Of a stretch of 14,770 nucleotides of DNA, positions 1 through 9,102 are shown piece after piece. The notes under the pieces are model-generated. The model saw only the letters and a program-made list of their open reading frames with translations, was not told the DNA's origin and did no database searches. The position numbers were made by a program, and so were the translations under genes. Where the stretch lies: NCBI GenBank assembly GCA_036939975.1, contig JALLPB010008557.1, positions 5,546 through 20,315 of the forward strand, written 5' to 3'. The first letter of the stretch is position 1. Each line of letters opens with the position of its first letter. The stretch comes from Cyclostephanos tholiformis. Taxonomy: Eukaryota > Bacillariophyta > Thalassiosirophyceae > Thalassiosirales > Thalassiosiraceae.

Positions 1-1
1 T

Positions 2-53
<52 letters not shown>
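1..53. repeat. poly-T tract at window edge
   Basis: The first 53 bases are thymine except for one C at position 14. This is either a genomic homopolymer or, read on the minus strand, a long poly-A. The sequence alone cannot distinguish these, and the true length is doubtful because homopolymers assemble poorly. Confidence 0.9.
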
Positions 54-54
<1 letters not shown>

Positions 55-130
55 TCGATGCGAATGTTTTGGACGGAAACGATAAAAACGAGAGAATATG
101 AGCATGCCGTTGTGGGATTGAAGGAGAGGG

Positions 131-133
<3 letters not shown>

Positions 134-164
<31 letters not shown>
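134..164. repeat. 31-nt poly-G homopolymer
   Basis: An uninterrupted G run lies upstream of the hydrolase gene. It would encode poly-Gly if read, but the surrounding short frame has no recognisable protein content. It matches other poly-G/poly-C runs in non-coding parts of this window (4891-4911 and 6306-6325). Confidence 0.9.
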
Positions 165-165
<1 letters not shown>

Positions 166-515
166 ACGTCATTCGCATTACATTCGTTCACTCACGCCGT
201 ACATGTGCCTGTAAACGGGAATGACGCGTATTTCGTCATATATGTTTAAGGACGCGAGGTACTTAACGATGCCCAGATGCCCGCCCATGCCCGTGGGTGG
301 ATCGGCGGACGTGCCGAAGAGGCATACACTCCTCCTCCTACCCGTCCTCTGGTGGCTCATTCCTCATTCCTCCCCTCACCGTCCCCCTTTCACCGGGCGA
401 GGAAGGATGTTTGTGTTATGGCCCTTGTGTTATTTGCCAATTCGCCAGACAGACCGACCGGATTACAAAACACAATCTAAAAAAAGGCGGGAAGGTCGGT
501 AATAAAAAAAATAAT
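165..515. other. upstream region of the hydrolase gene, no gene seen
   Basis: This stretch has only short overlapping frames on both strands, and none gives a recognisable protein. The hydrolase reading frame stays open back to an ATG at 297, so a longer N-terminus cannot be excluded. That extension is Arg/Ser/Pro-rich and looks like untranslated leader. An A-rich stretch (about 500-515) directly precedes the preferred start. Confidence 0.5.
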
Positions 516-2230
516 ATGCTTCGAAGAACGATTCCGTTCGCCGCGATCATGTCCTCCGCCCGTACGATTGCCAGTGGCACCAGCACGAGCGGCGGCGGTA
601 CTAATGGCATAGTCTCGGCGATGGTAACAGCCGAGAGGACGCACATTTGCACCGACGGCTTGAAACTCGCCACCAGGCACTGGGCGAATTTCGAACGCGA
701 CGGCACCGCGAATGACGACGATCATCGTCGTTCGAATCGTGCCGTCGACTTAGCGGTCGACGTCGACTCCTCGTCGTCGTCGCCATCCTCGCAACAACGA
801 CTGCGCATGCGACGGGGTGCCACGAGGAAAATACTTTGCCTGCACGGCTGGCTCGACAATGCCGCGTCGTTCGAACGGCTGGCGCCCTCCATACTCGACT
901 CCTTGTCGTCCTCGTCGTCGTCGGCCGCGTCGTCGGATGGGACGGCCGTCATCGCATCGGACGACGCGACGACGACGCCGACGCCGACGGAAATCGTAGC
1001 GCTCGATTTCCCCGGTGAGGCTTCTTTTATTGATCTAACTCGGGAGTTACTCGATTTTGACTAAATCAAAAAATATATATATATATAATATAAATAATAT
1101 ATTCGCTCTCTCGGATATATATGCTAACGATCTCATCCTCTACATATTTAATATCCTATAATACACGACGAATTCTATCAGGGCATGGCCTGTCTGGACA
1201 TAAATCGGTCGATGGACCGCCGCAGCTGTTGGCGGAATACGTATATTACGTCGCCGAGCTGATCGAGGCGTTGGAATGGGGGGATCGTGAGAACAATAAT
1301 GGCGGCGATCATGGTGTTGGCGGCGACGTGGGGGTCAAATCGGCCTCGTCGTCCGGCATTAACACGATCGAGGATGGAAAAAACGCGAGCGATGACAGCG
1401 ATTTCGAGAGGAGGAGCGGCGGACGACCGATGACTACATCCATCGCCGCCGACGCTGACGACGACGATTGTATCGACCGCTGTGACAAGATCATACTCGT
1501 GGGTCATTCGATGGGTTCAGGCGTCGCCATCGTGCTTTGCGCCGCCTTCCCGGAGTGGTTCTCCGCCCTCGTGTTGCTGGAGGGTGGACTCGTCGCGAGG
1601 GATGCCGATCACGCCTCCCGTCACGTCCGGGCCGCTTGTCAACGCAGACTCAGGAGCAACCGCTCCCTTTATGCGGTCAACGGATGTGGGGGTGGAGGCA
1701 CGATGACTACGTCGTCGCCATTGCCACGTCGTGCGAGGGTGTACGGCAGTTTGGAAGATGCGATCGGGGCCCGCCTTAGCACGACGGAACGCATGCCGGG
1801 GGATCAATCCCTCTCGTACGAGGCGGCGAGGGACATGGTCGTTCGGGCCACCGTCCCCGCTGCCGTTGATCCGCCGTCGGCGGCGGCAGTTGACGCGTTG
1901 GATGACGAAGGAGGGAGGAGCGAATCATCATCGTCGGCTGTAATCTTCCGCCACGATCCCAGACTCCAATGGCCGTCGTTACAATACTACACCCGGGAGC
2001 AGGTCGAGTCGATCATGTCCGACGTTCGCAATTCGAACGTGCCGGTGTGCTTCCTTTGGGCCACGGACGGCTGGCCGGTGGACGCTTGGTCCGAGGGCGT
2101 GGTGAGGGACGTATTGAAACCGGGTCACATGAGGAGATTGGCTGGTAGTCACCACTTTCACGCCGATCCCGATACCGTCGGCGCCGTCGCTGGGGAGATC
2201 GTTTCATTTTTGAAGGAACACAGGTTATGA
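516..2230 (+). CDS. alpha/beta hydrolase, serine hydrolase-like (SERHL) family, two exons
   Basis: Exons are 516-1014 and 1182-2230. They join in phase 1 (donor gtgagg, acceptor atcag) and give 515 residues. The splice is strongly supported because it restores the block LDFPG-HGLSGHKS typical of this family; unspliced, the frame stops at 1064. The oxyanion-region motif HGWLDNAASF starts at about residue 110. The nucleophile elbow GHSMGSG puts Ser at 276, the acid is probably Asp462 (in FLWATDGWP), and the catalytic His lies in GSHHFH at 490-493. The family usually has about 310-320 residues. The excess sits in Ser/Asp-rich inserts around residues 75-100, 130-160 and 205-250. The start at 516 has an A-rich context; ATG 549 and ATG 297 are alternatives. 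The N-terminus (Arg/Ser/Thr, no acidic residues) resembles a mitochondrial presequence, which is inference. The substrate is unknown; these enzymes act as carboxyl-ester-type hydrolases. Confidence 0.88.
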
Positions 2231-2256
2231 CGGTCTCCGTTTCGTCATCCGTCGTG

Positions 2257-2262
2257 AATAAA
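2257..2262 (+). terminator. putative polyadenylation signal of the hydrolase gene
   Basis: An AATAAA hexamer lies 27 nt past the hydrolase stop codon, a suitable place for a 3'-end processing signal. Only 199 bp separate it from the 3' end of the convergent RCC1-like gene, so the two transcripts may overlap at their tails. Confidence 0.5.
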
Positions 2263-2460
2263 CCAGAGGAATATTAATACTATGAATTGTTATGTTAATT
2301 GTTCTAATGAAAAGTGGCCTGATTGATTAAGGTGTCATGGTGTTTCGGTTGTTCGGCAACTCCAATAATGGGGCCACAAAAGTTAATCCCACAGGTTGAG
2401 AAACTTCGATTTTTTTCATGCGAAAAAAAACTATGATGGCAAGAACTACGCCCACATATC

Positions 2461-4253
2461 TCAAAAACGGTGCCATATGAGAGATAAAGCAACGCCCTGC
2501 AAACACGAGATCAAGAAACCCATTGATGAAAGTCCGCACCGGCCGTCGACCCCATTACTCGTCTGTGTATCTGTTAGTACGGAAGGAGCTGTCGTCGCGA
2601 AAATGGTAGGGATCGTCGAATCGACGATAGTAGGCCCGATCGATCCTCCCTCGGTGAATATGGGGGTGGGGAAGGTACTCGATCCCGGGGGAGAAGAGGA
2701 CGTCGACGATGGCGCCGACGTCGGCATGTCGACGTCCTCGCACCCGAACGACACATCCGTCGGGGCCAGGTAAAGAGCGTGATCGTTCCCCATCGAGACG
2801 ATGACGCCCCCTCCGTCCCTCGCCGCCCTCGAGGTAGAGGTCGTGTCCGTGGTACTTCTACCGCCGATCTCGTCCCCCGAGCATGCCGTATTCTTCGTCG
2901 TCGTCGTCGTCATCGCCACGGGGACGTACCAATTCTCTCGCGCGCCCGATCCATCGTATCCGAATGCGTACAACGTGCCATTCCCATCCAATACGGCCGC
3001 GCCACGAGAAGCGGGTCCGGAAAATACCGCCGTAACGTTCGTCACGTGCGCGATGGGTACAGGCACGTCGATGCTGTCGAGGACGCTCGTATCGTCGTCG
3101 TCGTCGTCGTCGTCCCCCCCTCTGCCGATGCCAAGCTCGCCACGCGAGTTCTCCCCGCATGCCAATACGATCCCATTCGATAATAGGAGGTACAATGACG
3201 AGTCCGACGCCGTCAACGAGGACACTCGCACTCCCTCGTCGGCGAGCGAAAAATCGCCATCGACATACGAGCCCTCGAGGTAGGATATCGCGGTATGTAG
3301 CAACGATGGCAATGTCATGTCCCGTCGATGTCCCAGGCACAACTGTCCCCTGTAATTCGTCCCTGATGCGTACACACGTCCCGTCGACGTCAGGATGTAG
3401 GACGATCCCCGTCCCGCCGCGATATCGACGACCGTCCCCTCGCCCGTCGCATCCCCGTCCGTGGTCGTCGTCGTCGTCGTCATCGTCGTCGTCGTCGTCG
3501 CCAACGTCGTCGAGTATGACTCGGAACCCCCCACCACCAGCCCCGACCCCGATTCGAACTCCACGTCCACGGCCGTGGCATCGTCCCCGACGTCGATTTT
3601 TATCCTCGTCGGTCCGATGACGTAATCGTCCACCACCCCGAGACCGAGCTGGCCGTACGCGTTCCAACCGCATCCGTACACGGTGCCATCGGTCGATAGG
3701 AGGAGCGTGTGTCGTCCGCCGAGGGCCACGTCGATCATCGACGTCGGCGCGTCCACCTCGTGGAATACGTCCCTTCGAATGGTGTCGTTATGGCACAATT
3801 GTCCCACGTCGTTATTACCCGTCGACCAGACGTTACCGCCATCGTCGATGGCGACGGTGTACCCGTCCGAGGCCACGACCTTGACGAACCTCGGCATCGG
3901 AGCGGAGGCATTCGTCGACGTCGACGATGACGTCGCGTCGACGTCGCTCGATCCGACGACGACGCGATGTACGAATTCCACGACCGGCGCGAACGACCTC
4001 GAGACGCCGTCGGAGGGGGCGGACGTGTCGTAGTCGTCGTCGTCGTCATCGCGATAACCCGGGGTGACATACGTCGACGACGGGACCCTGCCGAGTCCGT
4101 CGTTGCCGTTCCCCCACCCCCCCCCATCCCCCCCCGCGGTGAACAGCCTCCCCGCGCTCGTCAGGAGCGCCGAGTGGGTCGTGCCCGCCGATACGTCGAT
4201 CGCGTATTCCCCCCCAAGCAATCCCACGACGTCGATGGGAACCGGGCGTGGGA

Positions 4254-4284
<31 letters not shown>

Positions 4285-4806
4285 TGCGGCATTCGCGGCG
4301 GTCGCGTTGTCGCCGTCGTTGTTGCCGCTTACTCCCCAGTCGGACGGATCGCCCGAGCCGTATACCCGAGTCGTTATCTCCGATGGGGGGAGGTACCATT
4401 CGTATTCATCCCCGACATCGTCGTTTCCGTATTCGTATTCGTTTTCGTCGACTTGGGGCGGGGGGGTGGGCGGCGCATACGCGACGGGACTCCTCGATGG
4501 CCATGGACGGTCCTCGGTGATATCATCCCCCCCCACTCCGTCGATGTCGATGTCGACGTCGTCGTCGTCGAGGAGGAGGAGGAGGGAGGATTGGGCCCTC
4601 CTTCCCCCACCCCACCTCCGTCGTCGTCCCTCCTCCATCCCCATCCCCAACGCGCGAGCATCGTTAGGCGCCATAGCGGACCCCATCGTCATGGTCGTCG
4701 ACCCAGTTGTCGTCGTCCCCTTCGACGATGTCGACGCGGGGAGGATGAGGACGGCAGATAGAAGGATGAGGAGGGGTGGAATACGGACGACGCGGGATGG
4801 GATCAT
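2461..4806 (-). CDS. secreted or surface RCC1-repeat (regulator of chromosome condensation-like) protein
   Basis: A single exon encodes 781 residues from ATG at 4806 to TGA at 2461. Residues 1-28 form a signal peptide (Arg, then a Leu/Ile core, then ASTSS). Residues 30-190 are low-complexity with Arg, Asp, Pro and Ser runs. RCC1-type blades run from about 195 to 685, with repeated units such as GNVWSTGNNDVGQLC, GTVYGCGWNAYGQLGLG, GRVYASGTNYRGQLCLG and GIVLACGENSRGELGIG, so about six to seven blades of a beta-propeller. Loops between blades carry Asp, Ser or Thr runs. Residues 690-750 are Ser/Thr/Pro-rich like a wall or surface stalk. The last 20 residues are hydrophobic (SMGFLISCLQGVALSLIW) and could be a GPI-attachment tail or membrane anchor; this is weak because polar WHRF follows. 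Classical RCC1 is a nuclear Ran exchange factor, but the signal peptide argues against that role here. Ligand and function are unknown. Confidence 0.85.
3463..3500. repeat. TCG/CGA trinucleotide microsatellite inside the RCC1-like gene
   Basis: An interrupted (GTC)n/(GAC)n array on the plus strand reads as ACG/ACC Thr codons in the minus-strand gene, giving the TTTTTMTTTTTT stretch near residues 435-450. Shorter arrays of the same triplet encode poly-Asp or poly-Ser elsewhere in this gene and in the hydrolase. Confidence 0.85.
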
Positions 4807-4890
4807 TATTCCTCGTTAGACTTGTGTCCTACGACGCGAGCTGAAAATATATGATAATGTAAAGTGAATGGTCGGACCCAGCGCTATCTC

Positions 4891-4911
4891 GGGGGGGGGG
4901 GGGGGGGGGGG
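4891..4911. repeat. 21-nt poly-G homopolymer
   Basis: An uninterrupted G run sits 85 bp upstream of the RCC1-like start codon. It reads as poly-C on that gene's coding strand, so it may lie in its 5' leader or promoter. Confidence 0.9.
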
Positions 4912-5192
4912 CGTCGCTCGTTGTTCGTGTTCGTCGGGGTCGTCATCCACGCTATGTATGTTATTATTCCCCCTTTTTGTTGCACGGTCTAGAGTGAGGG
5001 CGAGGGGGCTCATCATCGTCACTCCCATTTTTCTTTCTCGCAAGTTTAAAAAAAGGTTCGATCGTGCCTAGAGGTATTTTTATTTTTGACAAAGTCTGTT
5101 AACAATTGAGACGTGCCTACCTACATACCTGTTGTACCCTCTATCGTAACGCGTCAGTTGTTTGGAGAGAAGTAATCCTCTAGCGGGAGGAA

Positions 5193-5243
5193 ATGACAAT
5201 GCCCCCGACGACGGCGATGACGACGACGACCGTCGTCCTATGA
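5193..5243 (+). other. possible upstream ORF of the DUF445 gene
   Basis: A 16-codon frame starts ATGACAATG and ends TGA, 49 bp before the DUF445 start. It is Thr/Met-rich because of a GAC/ACG repeat. If the mRNA leader includes it, it could damp translation of the main frame. Its translation is not shown by the sequence. Confidence 0.25.
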
Positions 5244-5292
5244 TAAGAGCGGATATTAGTACTATATCCCTCTAGCGAAAGAAAACCGTATC

Positions 5293-7582
5293 ATGAATAG
5301 TAACATCTTCCTTCCGCATCTGAGGCCAACGTTGGCCGTCGTCGTCCGAGCGCGACGGCTAACGATGCCAGTCTTCGATGGCGGCGTCGGCGGTTCGAAG
5401 AGGAACGCATCCTTCGAAATCACCGGGAGGGGGATGTCCTCCCCATCGACGAGACGATATGCCGCAACGCCTAGAGGTGATGGCGCTGGGGCCATCATCG
5501 ACGGTAGTAGTATTGGTCCTCGATCGGTCGGGGAAATATGGAAGGTGATACGAACCAGTCCGCTTCAATACGCGACGATACCCGCCGTCGCCGCCTTTCT
5601 CGGCCTGTATACCAATTGGGTCGGCGTGAAGATGTTATTTTACCCGATTGAGTATACCGGAACGGAATGGTACGACGCGTCGAAGATGTATCGATCTCAA
5701 AACGAAAACGTTCCCCGGCAATCAAGTCCTCACTTTTATCCCAACGCATTATCATCCCGCCGCCCCTGCCGCCCCCCCTCCCCCCCTCCCCCATCCCCAA
5801 CCAACAGGTATAGGTCGTCCCCCTTCGTACCGTATGGCGTGCGTATATATTATTGCATCGTGAATTTCATCCTTCCTAGTGACTCGATGATGTAACAGTA
5901 CGCGCTCCGTCTCCCTTATTCGCGTTTTTTTTTTATCTTCGTAATATACGCAGTTCCTTGGTTGGCAGGGGGTCGTTCCTTGCAAGACGGAAAAGATGGC
6001 CTCCCGATTGGTCAACATCGTCACCGAACGATTATTATCCGTCGAGGAGGCATTCGGCAACATGGATCCCGCGATATTGGCATCCCTATTACAGCCGTTG
6101 GTCGAGGACGAGATACGAAGGGAAACACGCGGCGAACTAATCCTGACCTGCCTCCGACCCCTCCTGCCCTACATACTGACGCGGATCGTGACGAATTTAC
6201 AGATGGAGATCGGTAGCATACTCGATTTGAGGACTGTCGTGCTAGAGGCGTTCGTGAGGGACAAGGGCGTTTTGGTGGAATTATTCCAGAAGGTAATATC
6301 TCTCTCCCCCCCCCCCCCCCCCCCCTAAGCATGTCCACCTACTTTTGCTCCTACCTTTTTTTGGGGGGGAGAGGGCGTGGGAGGGTGGGGGGGGGGGGTA
6401 TTTGCTTGACTCAAATCGACATTGAGCTGCCTCAATAATATATATATATATATATTCACACCCAACCATTGCTCGTTGATAGGTTGGTAGGGTGGAGTTG
6501 GATTTCCTCGTGGAGAGTGGTTTGGGCTTCGGTTTCATCCTCGGTCTCGGCCAGATGATAGCTTGGGCGATGAAGCCTAAACCGTGGACGCTCCCGGTAA
6601 GCTACAATGGTTGCATGTCATCAGCATGTCTTCGACGAGGAATAACGAATCTCTCCATTGCGTCTCATCCCGGAAATAAATGATAGGTCGCCGGCGCCAT
6701 TGTTGGTTACGTGACGAATTGGTGAGGGAGGAACGAACGAACTTCGTGATCGTGCATGCAAAATAGAGAGTGACCATGCCTACTCATTCATTTCCAACGC
6801 ACCGTATAACGAACCGTGATCCGCGACAGGATTGCGATCAAACTGCTCTTCGATCCCGCCGAACCGATACACATTGCACGTGGAATAAAAGTGCAGGGCT
6901 TATTCGAAAGCCGTCAGGTGGAAGTCAGTGATGAGGTCGGTCCTTTGTACGGTTTTTTGTTTTTTTTGATTTCAATTTCGACTCGTGTTGTCGTGCAGCG
7001 CGCTTACATTGCTTCTTCCTCGCCCCTGGAAAACTCAAGTTCGGCACATTCATGGCGATGCGGGTGCTGAATTCTGGCAGGCTGTTGGAATCGCTCGCAC
7101 GAGATGCCAACGATGGTGAGTTATATGCATTCTTGCGACGTCAGTTGCCATATCCGGTCCCGGAGTTCATATTGGCGGCGGCGGTGAGGGCCATAGGCAA
7201 CGCGGCGAAGAACCAAACGGAGAATCCGGAATTGCATCAGTACATGACGAAAATGCTCGATGTGGATAAAACGCTCGCGCTTCGATTGAAATTGCTTTCG
7301 CCGACCGAGTTCGAGGACCTTTTGCACCCGGTCTTCCAAGAGGATGAACTAAAACTGATTGGCGCCGGGGGGATGTTGGGTGCGATGGCAGGATTGGGGC
7401 AGACTAGGCTCGGCTGGGGTGGACCCGGAGCGACTGTGAAGGCAATTATCACGTTGGTCGTGGTGACGGTGTCAAGCTTGGGCTACTTTCTCTTCAAGGA
7501 AGTTATTGAAGTGCCGAATGAAGTCATACTTTTGGAAGAGACAGTTGTCGTTCAACCGGTAAATATAAGGAGGAGGAAGTGA
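5293..7582 (+). CDS. DUF445 family integral membrane protein, six exons
   Basis: Exons: 5293-5709 (3' end uncertain), 5954-6292, 6483-6596, 6687-6721, 6830-6935 and 7040-7582, giving 517 residues. All junctions except the first are fixed by family-like sequence across them: FLGWQGVVP at exon 2, ELFQK-VGRVELDF, WTLP-VAGAIVGY, YVTN-W-IAIKLLF and VSDE-FGTFMAMRV. Exon 4 is a 35-nt micro-exon. The first donor (phase-0 GTTCCC at 5710) is non-consensus and is the best guess only. Two matching blocks, GLYTNWVGVKMLFYPIEY (about 104-121) and GYVTNWIAIKLLFDPAEP (about 297-314), are the family's internal duplication and membrane-associated segments. A helical middle lies between them. Near the C-terminus come a Gly-rich hydrophobic stretch (445-463) and a membrane span (about 472-488), then a short polar tail ending RRRK. 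Molecular function of the family is unknown. The first 90 residues are poorly conserved and may target an organelle. Start at 5293; ATG 5365 is an alternative. Confidence 0.85.
6306..6325. repeat. 20-nt poly-C homopolymer in DUF445 intron 2
   Basis: A C run lies just downstream of the exon 2 donor (gtaata), followed by G-rich patches at 6361-6400. The C-rich and G-rich parts of one intron could pair in the transcript. Run length may be misassembled. Confidence 0.9.
6438..6455. repeat. AT dinucleotide microsatellite
   Basis: An uninterrupted AT repeat of 18 nt lies in DUF445 intron 2, about 27 bp before the exon 3 acceptor. A similar AT-rich block sits in the hydrolase intron (about 1069-1100). 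Confidence 0.8.
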
Positions 7583-8347
7583 GTAGAGAGTGTTTGATGG
7601 GATAAATTATTTTGCCCGTGACTTTTTCTCAATCTGACATCGAATTCAACCATTCTTTTATCCAGCACTTTGTTACACGAACATTCGGGAATAACGAAGA
7701 GGAAGTGAGTTTTTCTTTCCCTGTTTTCATCATATGAAGCTTCCATCGATACTTATCATGTTGCGCCACATTCATTCAATATCTATCAGCACCGTGGTGA
7801 GTATTACAAATTTACCGGACTGGTTAAAAATTCCTGAGTTCCGTTGATAGAAACAGTCAATGTAGATGAGGTATCATATTTTGAGAAATGCTTCAATGCA
7901 GCTGCTGGTGGGAAACCAATCTCCGCATTAATATTTGATTAAAATGAACTTAGTAGTGAATTTAGTTTTCGGTGCAGTGCCGCAGTAAGAATGCCAAAAC
8001 TTTCTCTTGTCAGGGTTGAGTAACTACGCTGTGCGGGGATGCGAGGCAATTAAGTAAAAGTATGGCTAAGGAATCACATATATTGTCTAGACATGATTTG
8101 TTTTGCAAAGGTAATAAGCTTCGAAGCTCAAATGCAATAACAGCAGACGACCAGGTCTGCATTAGGCGAAACAATTATCATCAACCAAATAGGTAAACAA
8201 ACGAAGAAACAGACTGAGTAATGACCTCAAGTTGCTTTATGCTGGCTTCCCTCTAGTCGGAAAATATAATCAGTCCTCTCTCTCTCTTTTCTCTATCTAT
8301 TAATCACCCAGTCATTTATCGTCGTCATTTACCGATTCGATTTTTCA
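7583..8347. other. intergenic stretch between DUF445 and NTF2 genes
   Basis: This AT-richer stretch has no long frame. Its first 260 bp hold splice-like signals that could add exons to the DUF445 gene (see findings). The rest shows a pyrimidine-rich CT run at about 8275-8296, which lies in the probable 3' flank of the minus-strand NTF2 gene. No tRNA or other RNA gene was recognised. Confidence 0.5.
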
Positions 8348-9102
8348 TCACAAACCGTAATTCAATCGAAAAACATCGTTGTGGACGTAATACTGTCCCG
8401 GGGCAGTCGACACCAGGTGGAAGAACTCGCAAAAGTGAAGCGGATTATCCCCACCGATCTTGATAGCGCCGGTAACGAAGATGATTATGGCGTTCGGATT
8501 CGAGGAGGGTTGGACGTCCGTGGTCTTGACGGAGTGGGCGACGGCCCCAACGGATCGGAGTTTGTCGATGATGGCCGATGAGCCTCCGACTTGCTGCCCC
8601 TCGAAGGTCAGCATCGATTGATCATTCTATTTTTTCCATTCGTTCGTTGGGAAATTAGTAGTCATATTAGGAAGGATGGGGGGGGGGGCATTTAGTTTTT
8701 GTGAATGCAATAATATTTTGTAACGTCTCCCCGAAAAAAACAACAAAAGGAAATGAGTTTTGTTTGCCATGTCACTGGCCCGCCACTAGAAAGATCCGAC
8801 GGAGCGTCATATCTCATAGATATATTATTTTTTTGAAATCTCGGATGGTCGCGCGTCTCGGAAGCAGTGCCCATGACTAGGGACGACGCCATCGCCAGCG
8901 ACCTGCGGGGACGCCTACTATCCCTCCCGCGAGTCGCACACGCGCGTACATGACAATCTTTGCGATCAAGGGGAGGGGAGAGGGGGGGAGAAGACAAAGT
9001 GTTGATACGACTCACGAATAATCCACCCAATGCGTCGACGCCGTTGTCGAAGGTTTGGTAGAAGTGCTGCACGAATGCCGCCGCGATCTCCTCGGCGCTC
9101 AT
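8348..9102 (-). CDS. NTF2: nuclear transport factor 2 (NTF2), two exons
   Basis: On the minus strand exon 1 is 9102-9016 (29 codons) and exon 2 is 8626-8348. A 389-nt intron has donor GTGAGT and acceptor ATAG, phase 0. The joined protein has 121 residues, close to the usual 120-127. It aligns end to end with the family: FVQHFYQTFDNGVDALGGLF, then NDQSMLTFEGQQ, and C-terminal HNDVFRL. The spliced junction GGLF-NDQSMLTFEG matches the family pattern LGNLY-xxSMLTFE, which confirms the intron. Glu38, His60 and Asp89 correspond by my alignment to residues known to contact Ran-GDP in animal NTF2. NTF2 forms a homodimer that carries Ran-GDP back into the nucleus through FG-nucleoporins. It is divergently arranged with the glycosyltransferase gene across a 143-bp gap. 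Confidence 0.95.

Larger units (their letters stand above)
4807..5292. promoter_or_regulatory. divergent upstream region between RCC1-like and DUF445 genes
   Basis: The 486 bp lie between the minus-strand start at 4806 and the plus-strand start at 5293, so they should hold both promoters. Visible content: a 21-nt poly-G run at 4891-4911, an AT-rich stretch around 5045-5110, two copies of CCTCTAGCG (about 5177-5185 and 5269-5277), and a 16-codon upstream frame. No TATA box or known factor site is convincing. Confidence 0.5.

Noticed and set aside
52..249. Small frame encoding a poly-Gly stretch at the left edge
   Set aside because: It owes its openness to the poly-G run and has no recognisable content or supported start.
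3463..3500. Regular repeats considered as a CRISPR array
   Set aside because: They are simple triplet microsatellites within a coding exon; there are no spacers or unit structure, and the organism is eukaryotic.
2858..3673. 271-codon minus-strand frame within the RCC1-like gene
   Set aside because: It is a frame-shifted reading of the same DNA; Arg/Gly/Asp runs come from the triplet repeats.
3967..4819. Long plus-strand open frames of 251-264 codons opposite the RCC1-like gene
   Set aside because: They are antisense shadows of the repeat-rich minus-strand gene. They consist of Arg, Pro, Val and Ser runs with no motif, while the minus strand shows a signal peptide and RCC1 blades.
7850..8280. 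Possible tRNA or small RNA gene in the DUF445-NTF2 gap
   Set aside because: No cloverleaf, T-loop GTTCRA-type box or paired acceptor stem could be found by eye.
8692..9015. Read-through of NTF2 exon 1 into a 136-codon protein
   Set aside because: The extension after GGLF begins with a perfect GTGAGT donor, and splicing to 8626 rebuilds a complete NTF2.
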